This document shows, piece after piece, positions 1-11,686 of a stretch of 64,000 nt of DNA (positions are counted from its first letter, which is position 1; the number at the start of each line of letters is the position of its first letter). The translations under genes and the position numbers were made by a program. The DNA comes from Conus ventricosus (lineage: Eukaryota > Mollusca > Gastropoda > Neogastropoda > Conidae). The notes under the pieces are model-generated. The model saw nothing but the letters and a program-made list of their open reading frames with translations. It had not been told where the DNA came from and made no database searches. Location of the stretch: NCBI GenBank assembly GCA_018398815.1, contig CM031601.1, positions 30,689,293 to 30,753,292 of the forward strand. The letters are read 5' to 3'.

Positions 1-1352
1 CTTTTCCCCAACTGCAAGGAGAAGGGAGGGAATTCTAGATGTTTGGACAGGTAAGTTATGAAACTTTTGGACAGGTAAGTATATCATAAAACTACTTTAG
101 TGGGAAAAATCTTTTTCTTCATACTTACCTGTCAAAACAAATGCCAGAATATTGAAAGGATGGTGGGATCTCACCTGGCAGCCAGAAGTTCAAACTCAAG
201 CACAAGGCTGCCTCAAACTCATTCCAGAACTTGGTGCCAGAACCAAAATGGTTTTAAATAAAGATTCCTGGAGGTTTAAGGATTGTCCCCGCTCTCCCTT
301 ATGCAATGAACAATCAAAGCAAAAATGCGACAGCATCAGGAAAAGGAGAAGACCCTTAAAATCAACCTAACATAGACAGGTTCTCAACCAATGTCCAGGA
401 GGTTAGTAATTGTTCACACCAAGACACACAAAACACAGCACAATATTAGTCGATCAATATGCGTTCCCACTGACTTCAAGTCTATGAGGTAATCAGGCCC
501 AATTATTTTGTCACTAAAAAGTTAAGTAAGTGGGCTTGTATATATCTGGGCACAAAAATTCAGGAGGAAAATCTGCCACGATCCCAAGTAGGTCACAATG
601 TCCGAATATAAATGCACAAGTCAAACATAATAACATGAGGACTACAGAGCCATTCCTCTAAGGATGTGTCCTGAATATCAAATTTTTCATAAATTACTCG
701 ATGCTCGGGTGAGAAAAAAGTACACAATACATAGCCTTTCAACAAAGGTCACCTCCATAACAAAATCATGATGAGACCATATTCAAGGATGTGAGAACAA
801 AAATACACCCAAAAAAACACAGTGACCTTCCAAACTGTACAGACATAGACACACGTGGTTACAACTATCTCAGTGAACTTTGGCAAGTTCCAAAACTGTG
901 GCTAACTGAATCTATACAATAAAAAAAACACTTGCTTTTCACAATAGTTCCTTTTGATTATTCTTCTTCTTTTTTTGTTGTTTTGGCTATGAAACTCACA
1001 TCTTATTTAACCAAAGATGAGAATAGTTACTTTGGGAAGGTAGCCTTGCCTGCCACAACTACTCTGCCCAAACAGTCCAGAGGCCTCCATGTCTTCAGCC
1101 ACATCTCTGAGATAGAACATGCCAAAGTATTCACAATGACCCTACCAAACAACGTGGTCAAACAAATCACAAGACAAAACACGACATGTTTCGACCTCTT
1201 ATGTCTTCTTCAGGCAAGATAAACAACACTCAGGACAATGAAAACAAAGAAAGAGCAATGACTTATCTTCGTCAAAGATGGGCGCCCATCTTCTGGATTG
1301 TCTTTGGCCAGCCATGATCTTCTCCACCCACTAGGGGCGGAAACATCTCTGC

Positions 1353-2008
1353 TCAGAGAGATATCGCTGGATATAAGACTGGTGTGGAGAGAGAGACCTG
1401 GGATCGGCATGCTATCTCCGCGTCCATGGTTGAATCAGAAGATCTTTCCAAGAGAGGAGACAGATTGGAACTGTCACAAGTTGGGAAATCAGCAAGGTCA
1501 TCCAGCTCTTTGACCACTTCAGAGTGGAAATCAGAATCAACAGGCATTTCTCTTTGGACATCTTTAGGACTGTTAGAATGAGTGGAGATGGGGAAACATC
1601 CCCTCCAAAGAGATCAACAGAGTGTCCACAGCTAAGGCTAGTGGGTCTGATACTGGTGATACAAACACTGGAAGCTGACTGTTCCCCCTGGTTGATAACA
1701 AATCCATGTGTGGGGTTCCAAGATACTGACATATTGATAGGAAAAACCTCTTGCTGAGCATCCACTCGAATGGTAATACCTGATCCTTCCTGGATGGAGT
1801 GTCTGCCAATTAGACAATGAGTTTCCCTGGAATGTGCCTCAGAAGTAGAGATATCTTCAAATCCTAGCAAAACAGAAAGACCAACACTGCCAGATCGTTT
1901 AGTTGTCTGGGGTGAGTTCCCCCTTGATTCTTCAAGTATGGTACCACGGTCAAGTTGTCTGAGCATACTGTGACTGTCTACCCTTTCAAGAGAAGGGACC
2001 ACTGCCAA
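1353..2008 (-). pseudogene. DIRS-C RNase H and downstream fragment, left copy
   Basis: Minus-strand text includes ADTPSRKDQVLPFEWMLSK, the RNase H-side motif (A)D(T/S)LSR...EW.L, then VDLLSTRGN, LPVFVSPVPDPLALAVD and, in another frame, MSKEKCLLILI..LKWSKSW, which is the DIRS +..EK..+ILIAP.WP.+.WF block. At least two frame changes are needed. Clearly non-functional. Confidence 0.6.
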
Positions 2009-2148
2009 AGAGCTAACAAACCACTTGCTACTCCATAAGATTTATGTTGTTTGAAATCCGAGTTTCCCAAAGACCACTGCACTTGAGGAAATCCAGGAGA
2101 AGGTGGGCTCACACCCGGCCTTGCTTGCGTCCACACAAACCGTGTATG

Positions 2149-2715
2149 TCAAAAGGAAAATCTGCAGTGGACTGCCGAGGTCAGCCACTCCAGACTCAGC
2201 CATGGCTGAAGGGCCTCCAACAACAGATGGCCTTGAGGGAGATGTCCCAATCTGCTGTCCATTTGTTCTGTACATTGCTCAGCACCCATGGCAGGGGGTG
2301 GAGATGAAGACCGCCCAAAGGAATCAGATCTGAGGCAGCTGAGGCCAGACTGATCGTAGCGTGGATGCTGCGGGGCATTGACACTGTGGACTGAGAAAGG
2401 GACTGGGTGAAAGCAAAGATCTGTTCTGCTCTCGGCACTGGAAGACACACAAGGTTTAGGTTGATGTTAAGTGCATCCCCATGTGGATGAACCTCTGGGA
2501 AGGAGTACTGTTGACTTTTCCAAGTTGACTACAAAGCTGAGGGTCAAAAGGGTACGCTCCAAGGCAGAGAGGTCCCAAGAGAGAGTGTTCGGGTCTTCAT
2601 ATTTCTGAAAGAGATTGTCCAGATACCTCAATGACATGGAGTTGGCCTCGAACGACCCTTGCAAAAACCTGCAAGCTGCGGGACAGGCCAAAGAAACAAA
2701 TCTATAGTAGTTCAA
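2149..2715 (-). pseudogene. DIRS-C reverse transcriptase fragment, left copy
   Basis: It reads SLRYLDNLFQKYEDPN, WDLSALERTLLTLSFVVNLE, KSTVLL, then after a frame change LNLVCLPVP, LASAASDLIPLGGLHLHPLP and LSLEWLT. DIRS RTs have YLDD, GFVVNLEKS and then a GLLTSA..AVPLGRLHLRPLQ block; all three are recognisable. The catalytic YLDD reads YLDN in both arms, so one aspartate is lost. Frameshift after KSTVLLP. Confidence 0.6.
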
Positions 2716-2839
2716 AGAAGGCTAATTTCTGGTTGCATTTAAATGGAGCCAGAGAGCATACGGTGTCTCAGATGGCATACATGACTATATAGTTTTGGTA
2801 CCTATTTTCAAGTGTGACATGTAACCTATAAGTACTGAC

Positions 2840-3029
2840 CTCCCCTTTCCAACCATTGCAGGATCAGAGCAATACGCTGAGTGGCACGCTCACGGGATGT
2901 GTCTTCATCACGTATCCTGGCAACAGCACTCTGGATACAAGCTGCCAGTAGACGCCGGACAAGGTCCAGACTCAAACCATCTGGCACAAGCCTGGTCTGC
3001 TCTTCTTCTCTATCCTGCCTCTCTGAAGT
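2840..3029 (-). CDS. RNF213: RNF213-like E3 ligase, internal exon (CIQSAVARIRDED), left copy
   Basis: A 190-base exon that reads TSERQDREEEQ, then SLDLVRRLLAACIQSAVARI, RDEDTSRERATQRIALILQ and WLER. It corresponds to the RNF213 segment C(V/I)Q-x-AV-x-x-(L/I)RD that follows the VHxDDLR exon after an acidic linker. The ttgcag acceptor and GTCAGT donor are present. It starts in phase 0, so it joins directly to the exon at 3776-3907, and ends in phase 1. The next exon downstream would lie off the window to the left. The intron after it holds the decayed DIRS element. Confidence 0.78.
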
Positions 3030-3441
3030 CTGCAAGTTCCATGCATAGTTTGTAACAGCACAGACAACCCTAAAAAATTTTTTCTGATTCCTCCTGGAAT
3101 TGTGTTTTATCTAAAAATTCTTACCATGACTTACAAAACACCACCAGAGTGGATGTTGTTTCCATTCCTGTTCAAAACACTGATCGGTATTATATTACCA
3201 GATCTAGATGTAATCTTTAAAATAAAAGGCAAGTAACAGATGAGTGGTTATACTATTTACACAGGAATGATCTTTCTTGTGTGTCAGTCTCATAATGTCT
3301 TCCCTGAAAGCTCTGCATAATTAAAATGGTATTTACTCCAGTTCAGACAAGAGTAGCACAATCAAGCATTTGGATAAGGAGTGGAAGTTAAGGCAATGGC
3401 ATGGGTATAATATGTGAGAAGGAAAGTGTGTGCATGAATGA

Positions 3442-3491
<50 letters not shown>
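3442..3491. repeat. (TG)n microsatellite, left arm only
   Basis: About 25 TG units in the intron between the VHxDDLR and CIQSAVARI exons. The right arm lacks it and goes straight from CATAAG to ATTGCC at the matching point. Confidence 0.95.
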
Positions 3492-3492
<1 letters not shown>

Positions 3493-3775
3493 TTATGTAT
3501 GACAGTCCAGGAGTGTGTTTCACTGCAACATAGCAAAGAAGAATGCTGACAACTCATCAGTACCACATCCCATTTTCCTGACTGTTGAAAGGAAACACAC
3601 AAGTGTAACACACTGTATCTCAGCTTTATTAACGTCATGCATGTGCATGAAAAATATACGCATTTTAGCTATTCCTGCCAAGAAAGTTTTATAACAAAAT
3701 TAAACAACTGAATTAATCCTGAACTAAGACTTGGTGGAACACTACTACAGAAATAAAGGAATACCCCACACATAC

Positions 3776-3907
3776 CACAGCAACACAGTTGACAAGGGAC
3801 GAGGCCAGGAGCTTAGCAGGACTGGCTGCCTGAAGCTGGGACACAGAAGGCAGTTGGCAAGTAGGATTGCGCAGGTCATCCACATGAACACACAGCCAAT
3901 TCCCTCC
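3776..3907 (-). CDS. RNF213: RNF213-like E3 ligase, internal exon (GGNWLCVHVDDLR), left copy
   Basis: A 44-codon exon in phase 0/0 that begins GGNWLCVHVDDLRNP and continues QLPSVSQLQAASPAKLLASS. The GG-x-W-x-x-VHxDDLR block is the clearest RNF213 signature in the window; vertebrate RNF213 has GGxWxSVHIDDLR at this point, directly after the segment in the previous exon. Acceptor ttgcag and donor GTATGT are both intact on the minus strand. The right-arm copy differs by two amino acids (N/S and T/S after DLR, L/I near the end) and is also open, as two alleles would be. Confidence 0.85.
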
Positions 3908-4639
3908 CTGCAACAGCATCAGATCCATCCTTCCCAGTTATCGCTTTTAGCATGCATGGTCAGTCTGATGCTCTCACAGGCAAGAGTTTATTGCCAAAGT
4001 TTCACAACTCTATTACAGAACAAGATTCGTTCACTTCAGATTCACAAGCAGCGCTGAGCAAGATTATCGGGCAAATGTTTACCATTTGCAGCATGCACAG
4101 ACCAACTGCTAATACTATGCAAATTACAATAACCTCAGATGCATGACTTGGAGTGTAAACATGTATTCTGTCCTATACTTGCACAATGACTTTATCACGC
4201 CAGATTGGCTGTTCTAGATGTACTGTGAGGCAAATTACAACATGCCATTTTCCACAGCATAAGCACCTCTACGACAGCACACATATGAATGAATAAAGGC
4301 AATTTTTTCAAGAAGCCAACTGGCTCTCTCTACACACACAAAAAAAAAAGCTATCGCCAGCAAAAATTCCAAAAATCGATTTTCAATTCATCAGCTCATA
4401 AATTGTCAAGCATTGGCCTGTAATGTGTTCTGCACACAGTGAAAATAAGATCAAACATTGTACATAACATTTGCAATTCCTCTCAAACCAGTTCCAGATG
4501 AGCATCAACCAACTCTGTGAAACATACATTCAGTGGTGGAAAAGTAAAAAAAAAAAAAAAAGCCCTGCTGACAGCCATGCTCTCTTGTGAAAAAGATTGA
4601 TCTCAAATACACAATAACAAATTGCCACCTGATAAGTTT

Positions 4640-4915
4640 TTTTCTCAGCTCAACGTTTCTGCTGATCCAAGTTTAAGCGCTTGAACTGGAGAAAGATGTG
4701 TCCACGATGAGGAAAAGGAGAAAATGGATTTGTTTAGGGAGTAAAGTGAGTACCTTTCACTCAAGGGAGAGCACTATCGCATATTCCTGTAGGTCAAGTG
4801 GCATGTACTCGCTGCTCTCCTCATGGTTCTTTCTTTTTTGGGGGGAATTCCTGATGTTCCACATTGCAGGAGATAATGCATTTGTTTGGACAGGTAAGTA
4901 TGAGGAAAAAGCTTT
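4640..4915. repeat. Solo DIRS-type terminal repeat, left arm
   Basis: A roughly 270-base repeat that ends TTTGTTTGGACAGGTAAGTA. Related copies are its inverted partner (18170-18445), the outer end of DIRS-C (27780-28115) and 43455-43735. Shared landmarks are a GAGAAA(A)TG..TTTGTTT segment, TCACTCAAGGGAGA, TATTCCTGTAG and GTAGGAGAAA. It lies between exons with no coding sequence attached, so it looks like a solo terminal repeat. Confidence 0.55.
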
Positions 4916-6426
4916 TTTCTCAACTTTTCTCAACCATTTTCGTACATGGTTTGTGATGGATTTTCACTGTAAAATTCCAAAACCTTTTCAAACTCGATGT
5001 GTCAGTTTTTCAAGACCTACACAACCTCACTTTAAGCACACATAATGTTAGAATTCAATTAATTAAAATCACATTATGTGCAGAATATGATTTCATAAAA
5101 CGACATGGTAGTCTAACTAAAGAATCTTTTACAAATAGCACAAACATGTGAAAGATTTTTTATTACTTTTTTCCTGGTAAACTGGTTTCAGACATAAACC
5201 AACAAATAAAATGCAAATAAGCTTGGCTAGAAAGGTGTAACAGAGCATCTCCATTTCTGGCTGTTTGGTATCAATGTGTGTGATGATAATAATCCAGTCT
5301 GTGTGAATATGAGCAGAGTGAATCCTGTTTTTGTTTTCCAGATATGGTGCTTATTGATGTAACACTCTTTAAAATGGAAACAAAAGAGGAGTCTGCAAAA
5401 AAATGCTGAACTATTGAAATCCAAAAATAAACCAAGGATAACAATTGTTACTGTAGCTGTGCAATGTTGAGTGATATGTTGCCGAGTTTGTATGCATTAC
5501 ATCAAGGTATCAGAAAATAAATCTATTATATCAACAAGTGTCATTCAAGTTACAAAGCTCTCAAACTTTCCCAAACTTGGGTCAAACAATGCACGGGAAG
5601 TAAATGATTAGTGCCAGCAGGTAGCTTGGTAGTCAGCTCTACCCAGATAAGGCAACCCTTTGTGTAAATGAGTGCGTGGAGTGCAAAGAGCTTAGAACTT
5701 GGTCTCTAATCAAGGATAGGTGCTTTATGCATACTCTCAACAATACTAATACCAATAATGATGATGATGATGATAATTATAACTATACTTATGAACAACT
5801 ATTGCCACAAGACTAAGACAAAACAATTATACAGCCGCCAAAGAAAAGAATAAACAAATCACAAAACAAACACGAGTTTCGACTCAAGGTCAAAATGCAT
5901 AATGTTTGTTGTGCGATTTGTTGATTGTTTTGTTGTGCGGCACAGTACTGGTTTTTTTTTCTTTCTAATCTTGTTTCAATTTCTGCCTGACAACATTTCT
6001 TGAGCAGAGAGGGTTATGCTGACGATACTGTCTGCTTATGCCAGTTAGGGGTCTAGGTCTACTGTCAACATGAGTCCTGAACTAGGACTTTTCCCTCAAG
6101 ATTTGTGGGCAGTGTCCAGGTCTCATCTTCACAGAGGATGAGTACCACCACTGACTGTAGAGCTTTGCTTTGATCATTGTTCTGTTGAACTGCCCTCTTT
6201 ATTTAAAGCAGGCCCACCAAACTTGAACTGGTCAACTTCTTCCATTGACTATTCATTCAGCACAATGCTGATTGTCGCCCGTTTATCTTCACATACAGAG
6301 AGAGAAGGGGGAAGGGAGTGAGTATGGATGAGTATAGTGAGGATGATAACACAGAGACATGGTTAAGTGAGAGAGAGAAAGAAAGAGAGAGAGAGGCAGT
6401 GCAAGCAAAGGCAGAACAACACTTAC
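4916..6426. other. Intronic sequence, left arm
   Basis: AT-rich sequence with a short (GAT)n tract near 5760 and poly-T near 5950. I see no exon or recognisable element. It is matched by 11000-11422 and 17083-18169 in the right arm. The small ORFs here are not conserved between the arms as proteins. Confidence 0.6.
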
Positions 6427-6619
6427 AATGTATCCAGAGAAAGGAGTGGAGGCCACCCGGGGCAGCTGAACCAGGAAGGCCACATGCTGGTACTGGCGAT
6501 GGGCCCACATGCTCTGAACACAGTACTGTGCACACTGCAACAAGCTCTGGTTTGCCTGGCCCCGCTCACACTGAATCAAGAGAACTTTACTCCGTATTTC
6601 ACCTTCACTCAGGAACAAA
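6427..6619 (-). CDS. RNF213: RNF213-like E3 ligase, internal exon (LIQCE/LVQLPR), left copy
   Basis: The exon encodes about 64 residues. Key stretches are EGEIRSKVLLIQCERGQ, LLQCAQYCVQSMW, HVAFLVQLPRV and a final SGYI. RNF213 homologues have a Rossmann-like segment here (VLIIQ.., ...FI.+LPR..., then F.G.). The minus-strand acceptor is ttgcag and the donor is GTAAGT. It enters in phase 2 and leaves in phase 0, matching both neighbours. The reading frame is intact here, while the inverted copy at 10780-10972 is frameshifted and has lost its donor. Confidence 0.78.
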
Positions 6620-6990
6620 CTGCAACACACACACATACACATAGCAGAATACTGATCAGCACTACTTTTCTTCCCTCCTTCATCTAGGAACATTACAACA
6701 AAAAAACACATTGTGTGGTGACCAAAAAACAAAAAAACGCTTAAAGTACCAGTGAATGTTCACATCAAAGGGCCATCACATGAAAAAAATGTTCACATTA
6801 TCAGCTATTAAACCTTTCGAACTTACACACACTTCCATTATTCCTTCAGTTAGGTATATAGGTGTACTATCAATCATGAATAACACAAGTATTAGAAAGG
6901 TAGGTGTGGTGATATGGATAGTGAAAGACTTACAGAGTTCTGAAACAAGATAACATTTGGCACAATATGAGCGGAGCCACAGTAATGTAC

Positions 6991-7121
6991 CTGAGATGAT
7001 GGCGAAACTGTTGTTCAGTGTGGAAGGCCTGCAGCGGCAGCAAAATGAACCTGTAGCCTGCTAGCTGTCTGTCCAGTTCCTCTCTCTCTATCTCAGTCAG
7101 CAGCTTGGAATGGGTGGTCAC
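6991..7121 (-). CDS. RNF213: RNF213-like E3 ligase, internal exon (THSKLL exon), left copy
   Basis: The exon encodes about 43 residues beginning VTTHSKLLTEIEREELDRQL and ending RHHLR. RNF213 is a very large cytosolic AAA+ ATPase and E3 ubiquitin ligase; vertebrate copies carry a THSKLL motif at the corresponding place upstream of the RING. On the minus strand it has an AG acceptor (gaaag before GTGACC) and a GT donor (GTACAT). Start phase is 0 and end phase is 2, which fits the next exon. The right arm begins just downstream of it, so the only copy seen is here. It is unbroken. The family assignment rests on motif order across several exons. Confidence 0.72.
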
Positions 7122-9416
7122 CTTTCAGAAACATCACACAAAACTACAAATGGATACATATGTAGAGACAGAAAAGGTTCACTTAGAAGAAAGGCAGTTG
7201 TACATTATTATAATCTATGGCCTACGCAGCACTTCACATTATAGGGCACACACTCCAATGCTTTAGAAAAAAAGTAACAATACATTCGACGCAGCATAAC
7301 ATTTGATGCACAAAAAAAAAATGCAAAAAAAAAAAAAAATGATGAATGAAAAAAAAATCAAATTTTTTTCTTTTTGCTGTCTCATCTCCTGCACTACTCC
7401 AGTGGCATTACCTTCATGTCACGCATTCCAGCTCCACATCTAGTCATGCTACGGATTGTTTGACGCAGCCCCAGCACCAGCTATCCACTGGCAGAATCAA
7501 TGTCAAGTCTTCATGAGGAGATACTGCACAGCCGCCAGGTGACTTTGGTGGTGTTCATCCCAGCCAACATAAACAGGACACTGCCTGCTAAGCCCTATTC
7601 TGATGACAATAATAACCAAGTCACACTGACAGGCTGAGTGAGAGCCTTCGTCCATGGGACAGCAAGGTGACAGTTCATGGAAAAATCTGATATTTTGCTC
7701 ACAGGCATATTGAATATACATGATGCATATACATATATTTATACACCCTGGTGCCAACCCCCTTCATATCTTCAGAGTACAAGAGGAGGGAGATCTCTCA
7801 AATGTTCTATAGTCAGATACACATTATAGTTTGCTGTGTTCCATGCACCAACTAAAGCCACTGCCACATCTCCCACCTATCCATAGGCTGACTCATCTGC
7901 CTGGATCAAATGTCTGGCTGCCAATCTGTGTAACTCCTTCCCTCCCCTAGCTCTCAAGAGTTCATCAGTCATTTAATGTACACAGCCTCTTCCTGGTATG
8001 TTACCAGTCAAATTCAATCAAGATTATCTGGAGCCTTTCAAGCTCTGTCAGTTTTTCCTGGCTATTAGCCTACCTGCTGATCAATGAAATCCAGAGAGGG
8101 TGGCACCTCTGCATACACACGTGCATGCTCACACCCACATGACACTTTCATCCTCTGAGAAGTCATCTTGAACTAATTCAAGTCGGACGTTTCTAAAGTT
8201 GCTGCCAGAATGATGTGATTCATTGACAGACTTCCACTGCAGCCAACCTTTTGGAGTCATAATTTAGGAACCAGGGTATGAAAGATGTTAGGTGGGCTAA
8301 ACAGGGGGCAGTTCAGTTTCTGACTGAAAGCATTTATACACTCCTTACATTTCAGTTGACACAGGTCGGATTTTCCACAAATATAGTCATCAACATAACG
8401 CTTTTTTGGGCTTTGTTCTGCAATACTGTGTCATTGCTTAAAAAAAATTACCCCCCCCCCCCCCCACCTCCTCTCCCCCTCCATATTTTAAAGCAAAATT
8501 TGCAATTCTTGATTTTTTTCACCAAATTCAGGATTTCTTGAATATTTTCTCAATTACGGAATTTTCAGAAAAATTTGGAAGGGTTTGCAGCTAAGGACTT
8601 CAGGCAAGGATGCCCACTGAAGTCTGCCACAGTGTGTGCAAGAATTTTTACACTTAAAGAAAAAAGTGTTGTCTTATGAGTTGTAAAATACTGTATACTC
8701 CCTGTCTGGGTAAGCATTCTTATTATGTCAAACACTTACAAGCAAGGAACAATACATAAGCTCTGTTTGATTAAGTTTTGTAGTCAATGCAGTACTACAT
8801 CTGGCATGGCTTCCATTTCAAGCCCACAGCTTAGAGCTACCTGCTTCTTTCCATTCTATTGCTAATAAATGTATCCCCACGCAAACCACAGCAATACTAA
8901 TGGAGAGGAAAAGGTGGGACAATGAGTTAAATATGGTACACATACTGAGACAAACACACAGTATAATATTAAAGTCCCAAACTTCCCATGTTAGAATCAT
9001 TGATTGCACCATGTCACTACCTTGCAGATAACTCAAAGATTCAAGTGCCTATGGCACTGTGTACTATGAACACAGTGTGTGTGCCTGCAGTAGTTTCTCT
9101 CTTCTCTTGGTAACACACCATCCTCCCAATGGCCTGCTCTCTGGTACTGTCTGCATTTGTATCTTTATGTATGGATTGACGGTATAAATGAGTGTAGTTT
9201 AGGCAATGATATCAACTGTAATTCTCAATTGTGCTCATGTGAGATCCTGAACAAGTGATCACAATACACCACATGGTGGCAGCAAAAATGAATAGTCTTT
9301 CATTACTCAAACAGCACTGTGACCGAACTGTCTGATAAGTTAACTTGGCCTAGAACATTGCGGCATCTGGTGCAAGTTGGCGGGCCCCTCTTGCTGTATT
9401 ACAGACATGTACAACT
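7122..9416. other. Unique tail of the left contig
   Basis: This part has no counterpart in the right arm, which stops at the N run. It holds poly-A runs near 7310-7340, a SINE-family fragment (7372-7645), a C15 run at about 8452 and otherwise AT-rich sequence. I recognised no further upstream RNF213-like exon, although one would be expected on the minus strand. Confidence 0.6.
7372..7645 (-). repeat. SINE-family fragment related to 61799-62659
   Basis: It starts TGCTGTCTCATCTCCTGC and includes GCCCCAGCACCAGC, AATGTCAAGTC, GGTGGTGTTCA and CTAAGCCC. These landmarks occur in the same order in the tail half of the full-length SINE near the window end. It has no tRNA-like head, so it is truncated and diverged. 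Confidence 0.6.
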
Positions 9417-10416
9417 NNNNNNNNNNNNNNNNNNNNNNNNNNNNNNNNNNNNNNNNNNNNNNNNNNNNNNNNNNNNNNNNNNNNNNNNNNNNNNNNNNNN
9501 NNNNNNNNNNNNNNNNNNNNNNNNNNNNNNNNNNNNNNNNNNNNNNNNNNNNNNNNNNNNNNNNNNNNNNNNNNNNNNNNNNNNNNNNNNNNNNNNNNNN
9601 NNNNNNNNNNNNNNNNNNNNNNNNNNNNNNNNNNNNNNNNNNNNNNNNNNNNNNNNNNNNNNNNNNNNNNNNNNNNNNNNNNNNNNNNNNNNNNNNNNNN
9701 NNNNNNNNNNNNNNNNNNNNNNNNNNNNNNNNNNNNNNNNNNNNNNNNNNNNNNNNNNNNNNNNNNNNNNNNNNNNNNNNNNNNNNNNNNNNNNNNNNNN
9801 NNNNNNNNNNNNNNNNNNNNNNNNNNNNNNNNNNNNNNNNNNNNNNNNNNNNNNNNNNNNNNNNNNNNNNNNNNNNNNNNNNNNNNNNNNNNNNNNNNNN
9901 NNNNNNNNNNNNNNNNNNNNNNNNNNNNNNNNNNNNNNNNNNNNNNNNNNNNNNNNNNNNNNNNNNNNNNNNNNNNNNNNNNNNNNNNNNNNNNNNNNNN
10001 NNNNNNNNNNNNNNNNNNNNNNNNNNNNNNNNNNNNNNNNNNNNNNNNNNNNNNNNNNNNNNNNNNNNNNNNNNNNNNNNNNNNNNNNNNNNNNNNNNNN
10101 NNNNNNNNNNNNNNNNNNNNNNNNNNNNNNNNNNNNNNNNNNNNNNNNNNNNNNNNNNNNNNNNNNNNNNNNNNNNNNNNNNNNNNNNNNNNNNNNNNNN
10201 NNNNNNNNNNNNNNNNNNNNNNNNNNNNNNNNNNNNNNNNNNNNNNNNNNNNNNNNNNNNNNNNNNNNNNNNNNNNNNNNNNNNNNNNNNNNNNNNNNNN
10301 NNNNNNNNNNNNNNNNNNNNNNNNNNNNNNNNNNNNNNNNNNNNNNNNNNNNNNNNNNNNNNNNNNNNNNNNNNNNNNNNNNNNNNNNNNNNNNNNNNNN
10401 NNNNNNNNNNNNNNNN
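9417..10416. other. Assembly gap, exactly 1000 N
   Basis: A run of exactly 1000 Ns is the usual placeholder for a scaffold join of unknown size, not a measured gap. It separates the unique tail of the left contig from the contig that starts with the inverted copy. Reading frames that cross it are meaningless. Confidence 0.99.
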
Positions 10417-10779
10417 CGTTCGTGGCTTCCGCTCATATTGTGCCAAATGTTATCTTGTTTCAGAACTCTGTAAGTCTTTCACTTCCTTATCACCACACCT
10501 ACCTTTCTAAACTTGTGTTATTCATGATGATTAGTACACCTATATACCTAACGAAGGAATAATGGAAGTGTGTGTAAGTTCGAAAGGTTTAATGCTGAAA
10601 ATGTGAACATTTTTTTCATGTGATGGCCCTTTGATGTGAACATTCACGGGTATTTAAGCTTTTTTTGGTTTTTTGGTCCCCCACACAATGTGTTTTTTTT
10701 GTTGTAATGTTCCTAGATAAAGGGAGGAAGAAAAGTAGTGCTGATCAGTATTCTGCTATGTGTAGTGTGTGTGTTGCAG

Positions 10780-10972
10780 TCTGTTCCTGAGTGAAGGTGA
10801 AATAAGGGAGTAAAGTTCTCTTGATTCATGTGAGGGGGGGGCCAGGCAAACCAGAGCTTGTTGCAGTGTGCACAGTACGGGTTTTCAGAGCATGTGGGCC
10901 ATCGCCAGTCCAGCATGTGGCCTTCCGGTTCAGCTGCCCCGGGTGGCCTCCACTCCTTTCTCTGGATACATT
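10780..10972 (+). pseudogene. RNF213: RNF213-like exon (LIQCE/LVQLPR), right copy, frameshifted
   Basis: This is the inverted counterpart of 6427-6619 and has the same total length. It has at least six compensating 1-base gains and losses: extra bases in G runs and single missing bases in CCC, ACC and CTGG. No frame stays open through it. The splice donor is changed from GTAAGT to GAAAGT. It is only 360 bases from the contig edge at the N run. Errors clustered in homopolymers beside a contig end look more like unpolished sequence than natural decay, but a pseudogene cannot be excluded. Confidence 0.75.
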
Positions 10973-11422
10973 GAAAGTGTTTGTTCTGCCTTTGCTTGCA
11001 CTACCCTCTCTCTCCTCTCTTTCTTTCTCTCTCTCACTTAACCAGTCCCCTGTGTTATCATCCTCACTTACTCATCCATACTCACTCCCTTCCCCCTTCT
11101 CTCTCTGTATGTGAAGATAAACAGGCGACAATCGCATTGTGCTGAATGAATAGTCAATGGAAGAAGTTGACCAGTTTCAAGTTTGGTGGGCCTGCTTTAA
11201 ATAAAGAGGGCAGTTCAACAGAACATGATCAAAGCAAAGCTCTCCCAGTCAGTGGTGGTACTCATCCTCGTGAAGATGAACCTGGACACTGCCCACAAAT
11301 CTTGAGGGAAAAGTCCTAGTTCAGGATTCATGTTGACAGTAGACCTAAAACCCCCAACTGGCATAAACGACAGTATCGTCAGCTTTAAACCCCCTCTGCT
11401 CAAGAAAAGTTGTCGGCTTAAA

Positions 11423-11686
11423 ATCCTTGTAAAGGTCAGCATCAGTTCCCATCCATGTGTTCAGCAGCAAATGCTTCTGATGTAAGCACATGTCATGAGA
11501 CCACTGTGATCTGCTGTGAAAGGATGATGATAATTAAGGACATTCACAATATAGAGGTGGGAGTCAGGCTCTCTTGACAACATTATTGGTCACAAATGTA
11601 ACTGATTATACAACAGTCTTGGACTGTAAGGATAAAGGAAGAATGTGGTGGCTGTTTCCAGCTGTGGAAAGTCAAGGAAAACTGGC
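11423..11686. other. Right-arm segment with no match in the left arm, 5' part
   Basis: After AAAGTTGTC the right arm leaves homology and continues into unmatched sequence up to the target site of the LTR element. Together with 16992-17082 it makes about 355 bases that the left arm lacks. No coding capacity or repeat family was recognised. Confidence 0.6.

Larger units (their letters stand above)
1..2740 (-). mobile_element. Decayed DIRS-like retrotransposon C, left copy
   Basis: A DIRS-type RT/RNase H remnant in the intron after the CIQSAVARI exon. It runs on the minus strand, the same direction as the gene. Its outer end carries short inverted repeats with GACAGGTAAGTAT and its complement. 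DIRS elements replicate with a tyrosine recombinase and have inverted rather than direct terminal repeats. The 5' part (Gag, first half of RT) is missing and no recombinase was recognised. The inverted copy is at 25200-28115. Confidence 0.65.
1..6980. repeat. Left arm of large inverted repeat
   Basis: The whole arm reads as the reverse complement of the right arm, including the same RNF213-like exons, the same decayed DIRS fragment and the same solo DIRS-type terminal repeat. Base 1 pairs with about 27911, so homology continues off the window to the left. Homology stops just past the end of the exon at 6991-7121. Compared with the right arm it lacks both LTR retrotransposons, and it has a (TG)n tract that the right arm lacks. 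Identity looks high but includes scattered SNPs and 1-base indels, as expected for two alleles. Confidence 0.93.

Noticed and set aside
9319..10510. Open frames of about 350-380 residues on both strands
   Set aside because: They consist almost entirely of the N run; no coding sequence is present.
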